Origin: Phlebopus portentosus
Lineage: Eukaryota; Basidiomycota; Agaricomycetes; Boletales; Boletinellaceae
NCBI GenBank assembly: GCA_037892935.1
Contig: JAYXKI010000013.1
Span: 1-64,000, forward strand
Length of the DNA stretch: 64,000 bases
Direction: 5' to 3'
Positions 9,798 through 21,704 of this stretch are shown piece by piece. Each line of letters opens with the position of its first letter. Within the stretch, counting starts at the first letter, position 1. The notes beneath the pieces were generated by a model. The model was not told where the DNA came from. It saw nothing but the letters and a program-made list of their open reading frames with translations, and ran no database searches. Position numbers and translations under genes: made by a program.

Positions 9798-11725
9798 TCA
9801 GGCTGAGTGCTCTGTTTTGCCTCGACGGTGAGCCCGAGCCCGAGCCCGAGCCTGAGCCTGTGTTGGTTCCTTTCCATCTACTCGTTCACTGCATTCAGCC
9901 TCCCTCTCAGCAAAACATGAGAATTGATGAGACTCACTTTGATGGACTCATATTCAAGCTCGGGTTCACCGTCATCCCCACATTAGCAGCCGTACCGGTC
10001 TGCGCGTGAGTCGTCAGTGTTGGCGACGTGTAGTACGGCATCTGAGCGCTAAATGTCCCTGTCATCCCGCTCTGCTGGTGTCGCTGCTGCGAGTACGGAC
10101 TTTGGTGACTGTACGTCTGATTCTGGTACGCCCCACTTCCCTGGTGTGTCTGACCCTGGTTGACATACGGCGACGTGTAGTGCATCCCGAAACCGAGATC
10201 CATCCCGGGCAGAGGCTCCGACACCTTTCCCCACCCACCCAAGTCTAAGTCTATCTCCATGCTCGTGCCTATTCCGACTGTACTCGTTGACGCCTGCCAA
10301 TTGAGAATCGAGGTCGGTGTTTCCTCCTTGACTGTGCCGAGACCGGAGGGCGGCGCATACTCTTGAGCGTGCACTTGCATCTGCGACGCCGATGTATCCA
10401 AACCATGGGCTGGATACGGAGGGTGGACAGGATAGCGATACCCGTAGGGACCGACATTATAGTCTCCTCTCATCTGCATCGCTCCGCTACCAGGCCCACT
10501 GGTCGTTCCTGCGGTATTTGTAGGAGTCACCTCAGGATCTGGCTCGCTCTTTGATGCCCCGATTCCGCGCCCGCGCAGTCTCGCACGCGCTGCAGCGGAC
10601 AGGCCAAACGATCCGATGCCCGCGCCGTTTGGGCTGGCACCAGTGCCAGAGCCAACTATCCCGACTCCTGATTCAGATATGGAGGTTGGAAAGTGTGGCG
10701 ATACGCCAGAAACAGGCTGGGACCGAGATGGATCCTGATTGAGCCCCTGGTCTTGAGTGGACGACAGGGCTGACGAATGCCGAGCATATGCAGGGCAAAG
10801 AGCCGATGCGGGCATGTTTGGATTCGCGGACGAGAAACTTGTTTGTACATTTCTGCCTGAGCGCATGGCTGTCGGAGACACTGGAGACATGCCAGGACCC
10901 GAGCTTGTACTATTTGTGGATATTGACCCCGCCCTCACCCTCCTGGCTCTCCTGCCTCTTCTACGAATAGCCCGATGCCTCAGCGCAACCGGGCCTCTCT
11001 AGGTCTGACAGCCTGAGCTCCCTCTCACTCTCCGTGTCGGTCCCTTCCGTGTCATGTTCTTGTTCGCCGTCTGTATCCGGCGGTGCGGATGCGTCGGAGG
11101 GAGATGCGAGGTCAAAGTTGAAGAATATGTCATGCAGGGGGTCCTGTTGCTGCTGGCCATTGTGCTGTAGCCTCACTTGGGGACGCTCCTGTTCTGGTGA
11201 AGCACGTGGCGTTGCTGAGGACGACGTGGAGATCGTCTGCTGGATTTGCGGTTGTGCATGGGTTTGGATACGACTTGGGAAGAGCTGCGAAGACGTGGAT
11301 GGAGCAACGTGCGCGCTCGGCTGCGCACACGGATAATTATGCTGCACCCGTGCGTTTGTATTTTCGATCTACGCACAGAATTAGATTCCGATCCGGCCGA
11401 GAAAGAAAGTACGTGAAGCAAGAAAACGCACGAAATCAAATTGGACGGCACTTCTCTTCAGTATGTTTGGACCGAGGCATCTCGCTGCGGTGTCCAAGAG
11501 CTTGAGTGTCCTGCGGTCGCCACCGGTAGGCTCAGGTGCGAAACGAAAGTCGACGCCGTATTTGCCGGATATGCTCCGTTGAGCGGCATAGGACACAGCG
11601 AAATTGCGCCACGCATCAAAGGTATGTGTGCATGTGGTGGGTGCAGCTGTGGAAGCTGCTGCTGTTCCTTTGAATTTTGGAATGGGTTGCATGACTACTG
11701 GAGAGACGATGGTTGGAAGAGCCAT
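9798..11725 (-). CDS. Ser/Gln/Gly-rich protein of unknown function
   Basis: The first exon starts at the ATG at 11725 (MALPTIVSPVVMQPIP). It contains FDAWRNFAVSYAAQRSISGK and ends, in phase, at a GTGCGT donor after SAVQFDF. The next exon begins IENTNARVQHNYP and is rich in Ser, Gln and acidic residues. A short intron with a weak GTCAGA donor would join it to the last large exon (RRARRVRAGSISTNSTSSG onward), rich in Gly, Ser, Tyr and Gln. The open frame ends at 9934 where TGA overlaps a strong GTGAGT donor. Splicing there would add an exon to 9798 encoding a run of Gln-Ala/Arg-Ala dipeptides. Composition resembles low-complexity nuclear or transcription-associated proteins, but no domain is recognised. 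Model moderately uncertain. Confidence 0.55.
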
Positions 11726-14304
11726 GAAAGCTGGGATCGAGATCGAGAGGACGAGGATGCGGGGAGATAAAGGAGAGAGAGAGATAGCGGAGGGAGGATA
11801 GTGGAGGTGGCACTAGATGTATAATTTCATTTTTACTTACGCGCAGGATAAGGGAGGAGATAAGGATTTGGAGTTGGCCTGGGATGTAAATCGTTACTCG
11901 ACTCGCACGAATATTAATACAGTACAGTATGGTAATACCTTGCGAATATTGCGTGCAATTTTGTTTGATTTTAATTGGATGTTTGATGAGGTCATCTTAC
12001 TCGTCTTACTCCTGCGATGGCGAACGTGGCTTTCGTTCTCGTTTCGTTTTCTCACGTTCATTCTCGCACCTTATCATATATTTTTATTTTCCTCCTCGTT
12101 TCGTTTCCCATCCCATCCCTGCCCTATCTCTCTGTCTTCCCATGCGCTTCATTCGCCACATACATACACACATTCTCCTCTCTTCGTCATAGATGATCAT
12201 CTGACTGCTCCTCGCTCTGTGCTATCCTTTTTAACCCCGCTCTTTTCGCTACCTCGCAGTCCTCGAGTCTCCCGTCTCCGATAATGGAGCCGACTATTAC
12301 AGCCTATCTGATACTCCTATTCTTAGCACCGCACGTCCCCAAGCAACCATGTTTTTTCTCATCCACTGATTTTCGTACGTAATGTCAGTAAGGGACTTAT
12401 AGCTCCATCCTCAATCCCAGTCTCAATCCCAGTCATGACTTGAATTCGGATTATCATCGATACTGGACCTAATGGCTCCGACTCGGCGCACCTCGTCATT
12501 TGAATCTGCCTTCCCTTCCGCTTCCCTGGGTTTCCAAGAAAATCACGACTGATAGCCGGATATGGTTTTCTCGTAGAGCAAAAGCCATCACCTTGATGAA
12601 TGCTTATTTGCGATTGGCTTTCCGGTTATGCTCCGTCAATGGTCCAGCGTCGACCCTGCTGTGCCATTAAGATCTGCTTTATCTATCTGACCCGAGCTAT
12701 CGAATTCTTTGGTCAGCGAGTAACGGGCTCATATCCTCTTATATCCCGCGCTTCCGTACGATAGCACCGTGCAGTGAACTCATAGCTTTAGATCCTGATT
12801 TCTTCACATTCTAAGCCACATACACTGAATTACTTCCGTCTCTAGCCGAATCACATCAAAAACAGCCGCCTGCCTGTGTTGCTGTTTCTTCCACTCCACA
12901 AAGACATGCGCTCGATCCTCATGACTTGGGACTTACTTAGACTGATCCCTGGATATAGACAGCCAACTTCAGAGAATTTCTTGGATCCTTTGGAACGCCG
13001 TGCTTCGATTTCTCCAGGACTATGCCATCTCAATGTATTTTTTTCCGAGAGCAAGTCATGCTTTTGGGCTATCGAAACGTTCACGACAAGTGATAGTCAA
13101 CTATACTATAGCTACGTACCACGCATCCGCCACGTCACACCTTAGTCCTGGTTTTGCATTGAAAGCTTAACTGGTACCTGATTTCTCCCGCCGCCGTGCT
13201 TCCTTCGTGAAGGTTTGCGTATGGGCAAGAGCATTTGATGATCGGATACGGACCTTTTGCTACTACCATCGGCAAAGTTTACTGCATGATGCATGTATAT
13301 CGTTGATCTTGAAGACTTTGCATCGCTTCGTACCTTTTTATCCTCCTATTCCCTCGCCTTATCGCTTCTTCATTCTGCTAGATTTCCCTGTTTGCCTCGC
13401 TTTGTTTCTTTCTTCTGTCTCCTTTTCCAGTCTCCGTCGCTGGATTCTTTGATCTTCCCAGATCAAGTAATCATGCAGTTCTGCAAATGCCTTGTCTATT
13501 TGAAAGACTGACGGAAGCTTTACCGTCTTCGAAAAATCCAGCCTTTCTTTTAGGTGGACTCCTCTTAGCGGAGCAACTGGAGCGCATAGTCTAGCATCAA
13601 TTGATCACTTAGAAACAGGTAAGGGGAGACTTACGGCTGACATTAGTTTCGTACATGAAGACAATCCGCGTCGCCTTTTGAATCTTGACAGTGTAGCCAT
13701 ATTTTCTAACGGCTAGAAAGATAACATGTAAGCCGTGTATTTAAGATTAAGAATTCAGCATCGAATTTCATAAATGCAGAGTGCGCGCAGCATATTTATG
13801 CAAAGGTATAGGTTGAGGCATACGTCTTTCTGCATCTCCAAGATGGTCACTCCGATACTCCATTTCATCTCCTAAGCTTATAACGGACTCTATCGAAGCT
13901 TGTGGCTGATTTTCATTCCTGTACTTCTCCATTCAGTCAGCTTTGCCGAAAGCATGAGAGAAATGACAATCAAGAAAGAAACTGGGTTAATTTATATGCG
14001 CGGGATGAATGACGGCTTGCTTGCTCAGTGATGCAATGCAAAGGAGAGTAGAGCAATATGACCGCACTTTGCTTGGCTTGGTCTTCCTGATTTTTCCCGA
14101 AGTACTTTGGGCTGGATTGTTTGCGATGCTTCCGAAGCTAATTTCGTTCGTCGATCTGAAGGTTCATGAATGCGTCTTATGTAAGGGATTTTAGAATGCC
14201 GAATTTGTCGATTCTCTTGCACGTGCATAAGCGGATCACCGTGAGGGATGATGCTGTGTGCAGCACTGCACGAAGGTAGAGAACAGACACTGCTGACCAT
14301 CATC
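11726..14304. other. 2.6-kb gene-poor region
   Basis: Open frames here are short and pyrimidine-rich on the plus strand (11817-12284, 13207-13452) with no recognisable similarity. CTCAATCCCAGT is repeated near 12411-12435. I see no RNA gene or transposon end. The region separates the Ser/Gln-rich gene from the reductase cluster. Confidence 0.5.
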
Positions 14305-15737
14305 ATGGTCGACATCCTCGTAGTCGGCGCGACGGGATACACAGGCCACCTCATCACCCGCTATTTTGCGGTCCATCGCGAACGGGATTCTTTCAAGCTT
14401 GGCATTGCAGCACGGTCGAAGGCCAAGCTCGACAGACTTGTCTCTGAGCTCAACCTATCCAACATCCAGTCCTTCACGGTCGACGTAACTAATGATGGCT
14501 CCATCAAGGCTCTCTTCGATGAAGCCAGGCCGAGAGTTGTCTTGAGCACGGTCGGTCCGTACATAAAGTGGGGGAAACCCCTAGCTCGCGCGTGTGCTCA
14601 CAACGGTGTCCATTACGTGGACATCACGGGAGAGTCGCCCTTCGTGAAGGACCTCATCATAGAGCTCGACTTCCTCGCCACCAAAACCAAATCGATTCTG
14701 ATTCCGAGTTGCGGACTCGATTCTGTACCGTCTGATGCCATCGCGTACCTTGCCGCTCAGACGCTTCGATCTGCTCTGAAGACAATCCATGAATACAGCC
14801 TCGAGAATGTTGGGATAGCGGAGTCTCATACGCGGATCGCAGTTAAAGGCGGTATGTCTGGTGGCACGGCCTCTTCGGTCTTGAACATGGTTGAGACGTT
14901 GTCGCGCAAGGATTTAATGTATTCCCAAACTCCCGATTATCTTAGCCCAGTCAAAGTTCGATCGCCACAGCGCCTCAAATTTGTCTCTTCGTTGCCTATT
15001 GTTCGCCCGAAACGCTACGGAGGCATATTTTTCCTCATTCCTTACAACATCTCCGTTGTCCAGCGGACGCGCGGGTTGTTTACGCTTTATGCAGACAAAT
15101 TCGACAAAGACGGTGATGGTGAAGACCTTCCGGCATACGCAGAAGATTATTCGTACACCGAATTGTGGGCGGCATCAAATAGGTTCACGGCATTTTTCTT
15201 AAGTCTTAGTATCGCAATGGGTGGTGCATGTCTTCTCTTATTTCCGCCGCTTCGCTGGCTCGCCAGGAAGATTCTTCCTGAACCAGGACAGGGTCCATCC
15301 GACGAGTAAGTTTTGATCGTCTAAATTCGGAGCGAAATATATCTGATGAACTTCCCACATCTATAGAGCTCTCGAGAAAGGCTCCTTGAATATGCATAAC
15401 ATTAGCATTTCCACGCCATTACCGACGACCGGAAAGCCAATTGTAATCGAGAGTCATTTGCATGGTCGTGGGGATCCTAGCTATACACTTACTGCTGGTA
15501 ATAGCGATTTACTGTCTACGCTTATCTGTGACGTATTGACTATATCTCTGTATAGTTATGGCTTCCGAGGTTGCTCTTTCACTACTGACACCCCAAGAGA
15601 AGCTTCCTTTGCTTGCCCGCAAAGGTGGCGTCCTCACGACAATGACGGCGCTTGGTCCTATTCTCTTGAAACGTCTATCGGCGAGTGGAAGGTTTGAGAT
15701 GGAAAGCAGCGTGCGTGATGATGGGACGATCGAGTAA
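14305..15737 (+). CDS. Saccharopine dehydrogenase-like (trans-acting enoyl reductase family) oxidoreductase, paralogue 1
   Basis: The exons are 14305-15305, 15367-15497 and 15556-15737, giving 437 aa. The N-terminus has the nucleotide-binding motif VVGATGYTGHLITRY (GxTGxxG), typical of the saccharopine dehydrogenase NADP domain. It is followed by STVGPYIKWGKPLARAC, HYVDITGESPFVKD and SCGLDSVPSDA, the signature blocks of this enoyl-reductase-like family. Near residue 310 is a hydrophobic stretch (FFLSLSIAMGGACLLLF), suggesting membrane association, perhaps with lipid droplets or the ER. The family reduces enoyl or keto groups in lipid-like molecules in bacteria; the fungal substrate is unknown. 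It is the most diverged of three tandem copies. Exon lengths match the other two almost exactly, and both introns are GT-AG. Confidence 0.85.
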
Positions 15738-17011
15738 TCTCAGACATTTCTTTCATCTATCAACCTTTCTTTGGCTACGCTCTTCGTCATACTTTATTGG
15801 CTTTGATTCCGATGTTGCATCGCTCCTCAATCCACTCACTCTTTTTATCTCATCTCTCAGTCAAGAATCTGCTCGCATTGGACATAGGCCGATCCTGCCC
15901 AAATCAAGTTCAGCTGAAGTGCAGAGGATCGCAACATCAGCAACAAGAATATCTTTCCCTTTCACGTATATCAGCTCAGAACGATGGGAGACGGATTTCG
16001 AAGGTTACACTCGATGTAGCATCTGGTAAACCTAGGAGTCTATCGGGTATCATTGGAATCCCTTCTGTTAAGGTTTGCTCTACCACTGCTGATTTGATTT
16101 TTTTGAGGCAAATCGGGACGGAAGCGGTGATCGTTCAGATTGCTCGTACTGTACAAGCCGCTACGGATAACACCCGAAGGCGTTGCTGTCTGGAACCGAC
16201 CATGAATGCAAATTCCACGCGAGCGGCTATATCTAGTCTATGTGCTTTTTGCGGTTTTAGCTGGGAGGCGTCTCGAACCACAGGGAGGCCTTTGCATGAT
16301 TGCGAAGAGGCTTGAGCGTCGACTCTCTAAGATGACGTATCTCCCGCCAGTAAGAGATAGGAACGAAAGAAGAAAGACTGTGAGGTCTGAGGCATACATC
16401 CAATTCGCCCTGCACTCAGGACTCAAGTAGTATGGTAAGCATTCAGTCCTTCAGATGACTTAGACTGAGCAAAACCCACCTTTGCAGAAATCCGTGCATC
16501 GCAGGAGTGATGACAGACGACATCCGGGCAGGCTCTCTTATTTTAGATTGTCATGAAATCTTGTTACTGGCTCGGTGTCGAACTTTCTTTTGGATTCTGA
16601 GCGCCGTCCGTCAAAGAGTATGAAAGACAGGAGTGGAATAAAACAAATGGTCCTACTGTTGAAAGTCCGTGGTTAACTATCTTAGCGTAGCAGCCGTAGC
16701 TCTTCAGTCACGGCCGGCCAACCCACAAAACCAGAACAATCGAGCAGGAGGATATTACTCTTACTGTGCCGTCGCGGGTCTTGAACAACAACACATTACC
16801 TCAGGCGTCTTCGACTACCCCTTGTGAGAGAAGGCCCGATGCGTGAGTAATACACTTTAGGTAATATAATCCGGATTGCTTCATTTGTACCTGATCTGTG
16901 GAGAAAATCGGAAACCTGGCCATTAAGATAATGACGATGTGCTTGGCACGTAAGTATAAAATGCAGACAGATGCAACTTGAGACACCGCGCTCATCCTCC
17001 AGCTTGTCAAC
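15738..17011. other. Intergenic between reductase paralogues 1 and 2
   Basis: This is about 1.3 kb. Open frames at 15797-16315 and 16206-16430 have no convincing similarity and no supporting splice pattern. The last 150 bases form the promoter of the next gene (see separate entry). Confidence 0.45.
16867..16961 (+). promoter_or_regulatory. Promoter of reductase paralogue 2
   Basis: A block TAATCCGGATTGCTTCATTT at about 16867 is nearly identical to one at 19027 upstream of paralogue 3 (TAATCCGAATTGCTTCATTT). A TATAAAA box lies at 16955-16961, 57 bases before the ATG. Conservation of the block while neighbouring bases differ suggests a shared regulatory site or residual duplication; function is inferred. 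Confidence 0.5.
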
Positions 17012-18450
17012 ATGGTCGACGTTCTCCTTGTAGGCGCGACTGGTTACGTCGGTCGCCTCATCACGCGGTATCTTGTAACGCACCGAGAACGCGACTCTTT
17101 CAAGTTCGGCATTGCAGGACGTCCGAAGGCCGATCTTGACAAACTAGTCTCCGACCTCAACCTTTCAGACATCCAGTTATTCATAGTCGACGTTACCGAT
17201 GATGAATCTATCAAGACACTTCTCAGCGAAGCCAATCCTAAAGTTGTGTTGACAACCGTTGGACCGTATATGAAATTGGGGAAACCACTGGCTCGTGCGT
17301 GTGCACGCAACGGTGTTCACTACGTGGATATTACTGGGGAGGCACCCTTCGTGAAAGATATCATCGCCGAACTCGATACAGTCGCCTCAAAGACAAAGGC
17401 TATCTTGGTTCCGAGCTGCGGCTTCGACTCTATACCGTCTGACGCCGTCGCATTCCTCGCTGCGCTTACCCTTCGGGCTACTCTGGAATCGATGGATCAA
17501 GACGGCATCGCGAATGTCGGAGTGGCGGAATCGCATACGAGAATTAGAGCGAGAGGCGGGGTCTCAGGCGGTACAATTGCGTCGTATCTTAACCTCCTTG
17601 ACACGGTGTCCCGTAAGGAATTCGCCGCTTCTCAAGCCCCGGACTTTATCAGCCCTATCAAGCTTCGGGAATCGCATGGCATCAAGTTTGTTTCATCTCT
17701 TCCGATCGTTCGACCAAAGCAATACGGAAGTCTCTTCCCCCTCCTTCCCTACAACATCTCCGTCGTCCAACGCACGCGTGGTCTGTTCCAGACTAACGAG
17801 GAGAAATACGACGCAAACGCAACTGACAACGTAAACCTGCTTCCAGCGTATTCAGATGACTATTGGCATACAGAATCATGGGCCTCACCGAATAGGTTTT
17901 CTGCATTCTTCTCAAGCCTCCGCGTTGCGCTTTCTAGTACGTTCATGATGTTCCGGCCTCTACGTCAGCTCGCCAAACGCTTTTTACCTGCACCTGGACA
18001 AGGGCCATCCGAAGAGCGAGTTGTTCCTGCTACCGTCTGTGCGTGGGATACTAACTACCTGCTTTGCGTCCGTCAGGGCTCTTCCAAAAGGCTCTTTGGA
18101 GATGCATAATATTAGCATTTCGACTCCATTGCCTTCTACTGGTAAACCAATTGTAATCGAAACTTATTTACGTGGACAAGGTGATCCAGGTTATGCCCTT
18201 ACGTCTGGTGAGCACTATTTTCGCAGTCTATCATTTTATAACTCAGAATAATTGACCGTTTGTTCCTATAGTTATGGCTCCCGAGGTGGCACTGGCACTG
18301 CTAATGCCTCGAGAGAAACTTCCACCACTTGCACACCAGGGCGGTATCCTGACACCAATGACGGCACTTGGTCCTCTCTTGATAGAGCGCCTTTCCGCGA
18401 CCGGTAAATTCGAATTTGAGAGCCGCGTTCTGGATGACGGCGGCAAATGA
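17012..18450 (+). CDS. Saccharopine dehydrogenase-like (trans-acting enoyl reductase family) oxidoreductase, paralogue 2
   Basis: The exons are 17012-18015, 18077-18207 and 18272-18450, giving 437 aa, the same length as both neighbours. It has the same signatures: VGATGYVGRLITRY, TVGPYMKLGKPLARAC, HYVDITGEAPFVKD and SCGFDSIPSDA. The first intron begins with GC (GCGAGT) instead of GT. Reading it as a GC-AG intron restores EALPKGSLEMHNISIS, matching the paralogues, whereas reading through gives a 3' end ending in LFGDA with no counterpart. A central 324-bp stretch (17345-17668) is identical to paralogue 3 but for two silent changes, while flanking parts are clearly more diverged. Exon 1 ends with the LPAPGQGPSEE block. 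Substrate unknown. Confidence 0.85.
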
Positions 18451-19122
18451 TCTATGTTGGTCAAGCCCAGAACCGACTCACTGTGTAGGTTATCTTGTAC
18501 TGTACTGGGATTGCCGGTCCTCATGCCCATTTATTATTTAATTTTATTGCCCTTGCCTCTGATCCGAATCCCCCGTCAATCAGAGATGATATGTGTCGTG
18601 TATCACAGACAGTAATAACTATTCCTTGCTTTTTTGTCCTGCGGACTGTGCTATGCAGGCAAGTCTATGCTAGCTGTCGCGAACTTCAAAGTTCATTTTT
18701 AATATCACATCCCTTTGTCCAGACTGTATGTATGTACATGTATACTTGGGAAAATCGACATAATTGCGTCGTTTTTACATTCCAGCGTCATATCATAACA
18801 CATTACACAAAACCAAGATCGGGATAACTGTCACGATCATACCGATACTAGAACACAAGAAAAACGAACGAAAACCACGAAGGGGTAGCGAAGACGTCTT
18901 CTACTCTACTATTATGTGTGACAGTGTCCCGGAGTGTAACTTGCTCTAGTTTGGTTTCTCGTCGAGAATTCGCCAGAATCGAGATGGTCGCCGACCAATT
19001 GCCATAATAATGTACTTTGGGTGAGCTAATCCGAATTGCTTCATTTGGACGTGATCAGCACGAAAAAAAAAAGATGATCTTGCGCTATAAAATGGAGACG
19101 CGACTCGAGCCTTCCCCGCGTC
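18451..19122. other. Intergenic between reductase paralogues 2 and 3
   Basis: I see no gene. The final 100 bases hold the promoter of paralogue 3. A TACATGTATACTTGG-like AT-rich tract near 18730 is unremarkable. Confidence 0.5.
19027..19092 (+). promoter_or_regulatory. Promoter of reductase paralogue 3
   Basis: This is the counterpart of the block upstream of paralogue 2: TAATCCGAATTGCTTCATTT at 19027-19046, with a TATAAAA box at 19086-19092, 37 bases before the ATG. The close TATA-ATG spacing implies a very short 5' leader or a downstream start of transcription. Confidence 0.5.
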
Positions 19123-20553
19123 ATGGTCGACGTTCTCCTCGTCGGCGCAACCGGCTATACTGGTCGTCTTATCACCCGATACCTTGCGACGCATCGAGAA
19201 CGCGACTCTTTCAAATTTGGCATTGCAGCGCGTTCAAAGTCCAAGCTTGACGAGTTAGTCTCCGATCTCAAGCTTTTAGGCATCCAGTTATTCACGGTCG
19301 ACGTTGCCGATGACGAATCTATCAAGGCACTTCTCAGCGAGGCCAATCCAAAAGTTGTGTTGACTACCGCTGGTCCGTACATAAAATGGGGGAAACCACT
19401 GGCTCGTGCGTGTGCGTGGAGCGGTGTGCACTATGTGGATATTGGTGGGGAGGCGCCCTTCGTGAAAGATATCATCGCCGAACTCGATACAGTCGCCTCA
19501 AAGACAAAGGCTATCTTGGTTCCGAGCTGCGGCTTCGACTCTATACCGTCTGACGCCGTCGCATTCCTCGCTGCGCTTACCCTTCGGGCTACTCTGGAAT
19601 CGATGGATCAAGACGGCATCGCGAATGTCGGAGTGGCGGAATCGCATACGAGAATTAGAGCGAGAGGCGGGGTCTCAGGCGGTACGATTGCGTCGTATCT
19701 TAACCTCCTTGACACGGTGTCTCGTAAGGAATTCGCCGCTTCTCAAGCCCCGGACTTTATCAGCCCTATCAAGCTTCGGTCTCCGCACACTGTCAAGTTT
19801 ATTTCTTCGTTACCGGTCGTCCGACCAAAGCAATACGGGAGCTTCTTTCCCCTCCTCCCCTACAACATCTGCGTCGTACAACGCACACGCGGTCTGTTCC
19901 AGACTAACGAGGAGAAATACGACAAAAAAGCTGTGGACAACGTAAACTTGCTTCCTGCATATTCAGATGACTATTCCCATACAGAATCATGGGCCGCATC
20001 GAATAGGTTCGCTGCGTTTTTCATAAGTCTCGGCGTCGCGCTTTTTGGCGCGCTCCTAATGCTCCGGCCTCTCCGTCAGCTCGCCAAACGCGTTTTACCT
20101 GCACCTGGACAAGGGCCATCGGAAGAGTAAGCCGTTCCCAACTGTCCTTGTGTGGTGAATACTAAACACTTTGCGTTGTGCAGAGCTCTTGCGAAAGGCC
20201 TCTTGAAAATGCATAATATCAGCATTTCGACACCGTTGCCTACTACTGGTAAACCAATCGTAATCGAATCTCATTTACGTGGGCACGGCGATCCAGGATA
20301 TGCTCTTACGGCTGGTGGGGCACAATCCCTTTCTTGTTTTATAACTCAAACTAATTGGTCGCCCGTTCCTACAGTTATAGCTGCCGAAGTAGCACTGGCG
20401 CTGCTGGCGCCTCAAGAGAGACTTCCACCACTTGCGCACCAGGGTGGTGTCCTGACGCCGATGACGGCACTTGGTCCTCTCTTGATAGAGCGCCTCTCCG
20501 CGACCGGTAAATTGGAATTTGAGAGTCGCGTTCGGATTGATGGAGACAAATGA
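19123..20553 (+). CDS. Saccharopine dehydrogenase-like (trans-acting enoyl reductase family) oxidoreductase, paralogue 3
   Basis: The exons are 19123-20126, 20184-20314 and 20375-20553, giving 437 aa. Signatures are VGATGYTGRLITRY, TAGPYIKWGKPLARAC (Ala instead of Val in the TVGPY block), HYVDIGGEAPFVKD and SCGFDSIPSDA. The hydrophobic patch near residue 310 (FFISLGVALFGALLML) is kept. Both introns are canonical GT-AG. It shares the 324-bp almost identical tract (19456-19779) with paralogue 2. It is the last member of the tandem array. The conserved C-terminal exon, with RLSATGKLEFESRV, is retained, so all three genes look intact and probably functional. Confidence 0.85.
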
Positions 20554-20989
20554 GCTGTGTTGTTTTTAGTTTATTCTTCAAGCCCGGAATCGATTTTCTG
20601 TCTATTTCTATTCGCGGTGTAATGTCAAGTTCATTTCCGGCTCGCTAACTAGGTCATCTTACATTACGGTTGCCGTTTCTCATCCCCGTTCATTATGTCT
20701 TATTTATTCTGTTGCATCGCCTAAACCTTCCATCCATCAGATGGTTACGCATCGTACACACCACAAATAGTACTCATCATAATGGCACCGTTTTCACATT
20801 GCGATGTCATATTGGTATATTACACAGCAAGACGGGGGACAAGTGTCACGATCATACAGAAACTCCGATACTAGAACAGAACCCGACAAGAATGAATGAG
20901 GAATGCAGGGGGTTTACGAATACAGAATGGCTGTCAAAAGCGTCGTCACCTGGACTACTTCATTGATACGAACACAGAATGAGGGCACA
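20554..20989. other. Convergent intergenic region
   Basis: This is the 3' flank between reductase paralogue 3 (+) and the Ser/Thr-rich gene (-). No coding signal is seen. Confidence 0.5.
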
Positions 20990-21704
20990 TCAGAGTAAGA
21001 ATGGACCGAGAAGAACGGAGAACAAAGTTATTGCGACGAAAGCAAAGGATTGCATGCATGCGCTGCCTCTAAGGGGGACCGCCGCGCTACTGGTTGTAGA
21101 TTCGGGTGCGACAGAGCGAGTACTGGTTACAGTTGCTACAACGCTGGGCGAGCTGCTCGAAGTTGAACTCGCTGGCACTGTCAACGTCGAGCTCAAAAGC
21201 GCGCTTGAAGTCGATGTCGAAGTAGCGGTACTCAGTCCCGAGCTTGACGTGCTGGGAGACGATGTGCTGGAAGGGGCAAGTGTGCTTGTCACGACGGTCG
21301 TTACGGGGGGCTCGGAGAAAGTAGTCGTGAATGTCGTGAGCGATGAGATAGCAGTCGTTGTAATAGGTCCTGGTGGAAGAGAGAGCGAACTGTGCCCGAT
21401 CGTCTCTGTAGGTCCATTGGACACAGTTGTTGTTGTGTCCGAAGGATCCGCAGAGCTGGAAGTCGAGTCAGTGATTGGAACGCTCATGGTGACGGTCACC
21501 GTTGTCGCGTCATCCGAGGATACAGAAAGAGCTGCATAGCGCAGACTTCAGCAGTTACATCTAGAGTTTGTTCGTCTGACACTCACAGGTCGTTTCCGCT
21601 TGCCGCACGAACAAGTCATCCTCCACCACGCCGAGCCTCCCGTTAACGATCCCAAAGGCAGCAGTAACCCAGATGAACAGCAGAACGGAGGATCTGAGAG
21701 TCAT
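20990..21704 (-). CDS. Ser/Thr-rich secreted, probably GPI-anchored protein without CFEM domain
   Basis: There are two exons, 21704-21587 and 21531-20990, giving 219 aa. The N-terminus (MTLRSSVLLFIWVTAAFG) is a clear signal peptide. The rest is a Ser/Thr-rich stalk, heavily O-glycosylatable, ending in a hydrophobic tail (FAFVAITLFSVLLGPFLL) after a small-residue site, which fits a GPI-anchor signal. The stalk from TTTFSEPPVTTVVTSTLAPS to VVATVTSTRSVAPES is recognisably homologous to the stalk of the divergent neighbour at 22485. This copy lacks the eight-cysteine CFEM domain, the only cysteine in the mature part being near the C-terminus. Probably a cell-wall or surface protein. The gene is divergent to its paralogue with about 780 bp between starts. 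Confidence 0.75.

Noticed and set aside
15797..16315. 172-codon open frame between reductase paralogues 1 and 2
   Set aside because: No recognisable similarity, no splice context, atypical composition; kept as intergenic.
20979..21539. Plus-strand open frame of 186 codons over the Ser/Thr-rich gene
   Set aside because: It is rich in Val and Glu only because it is the reverse of Ser/Thr codons; the minus strand has a signal peptide, intron and GPI tail.
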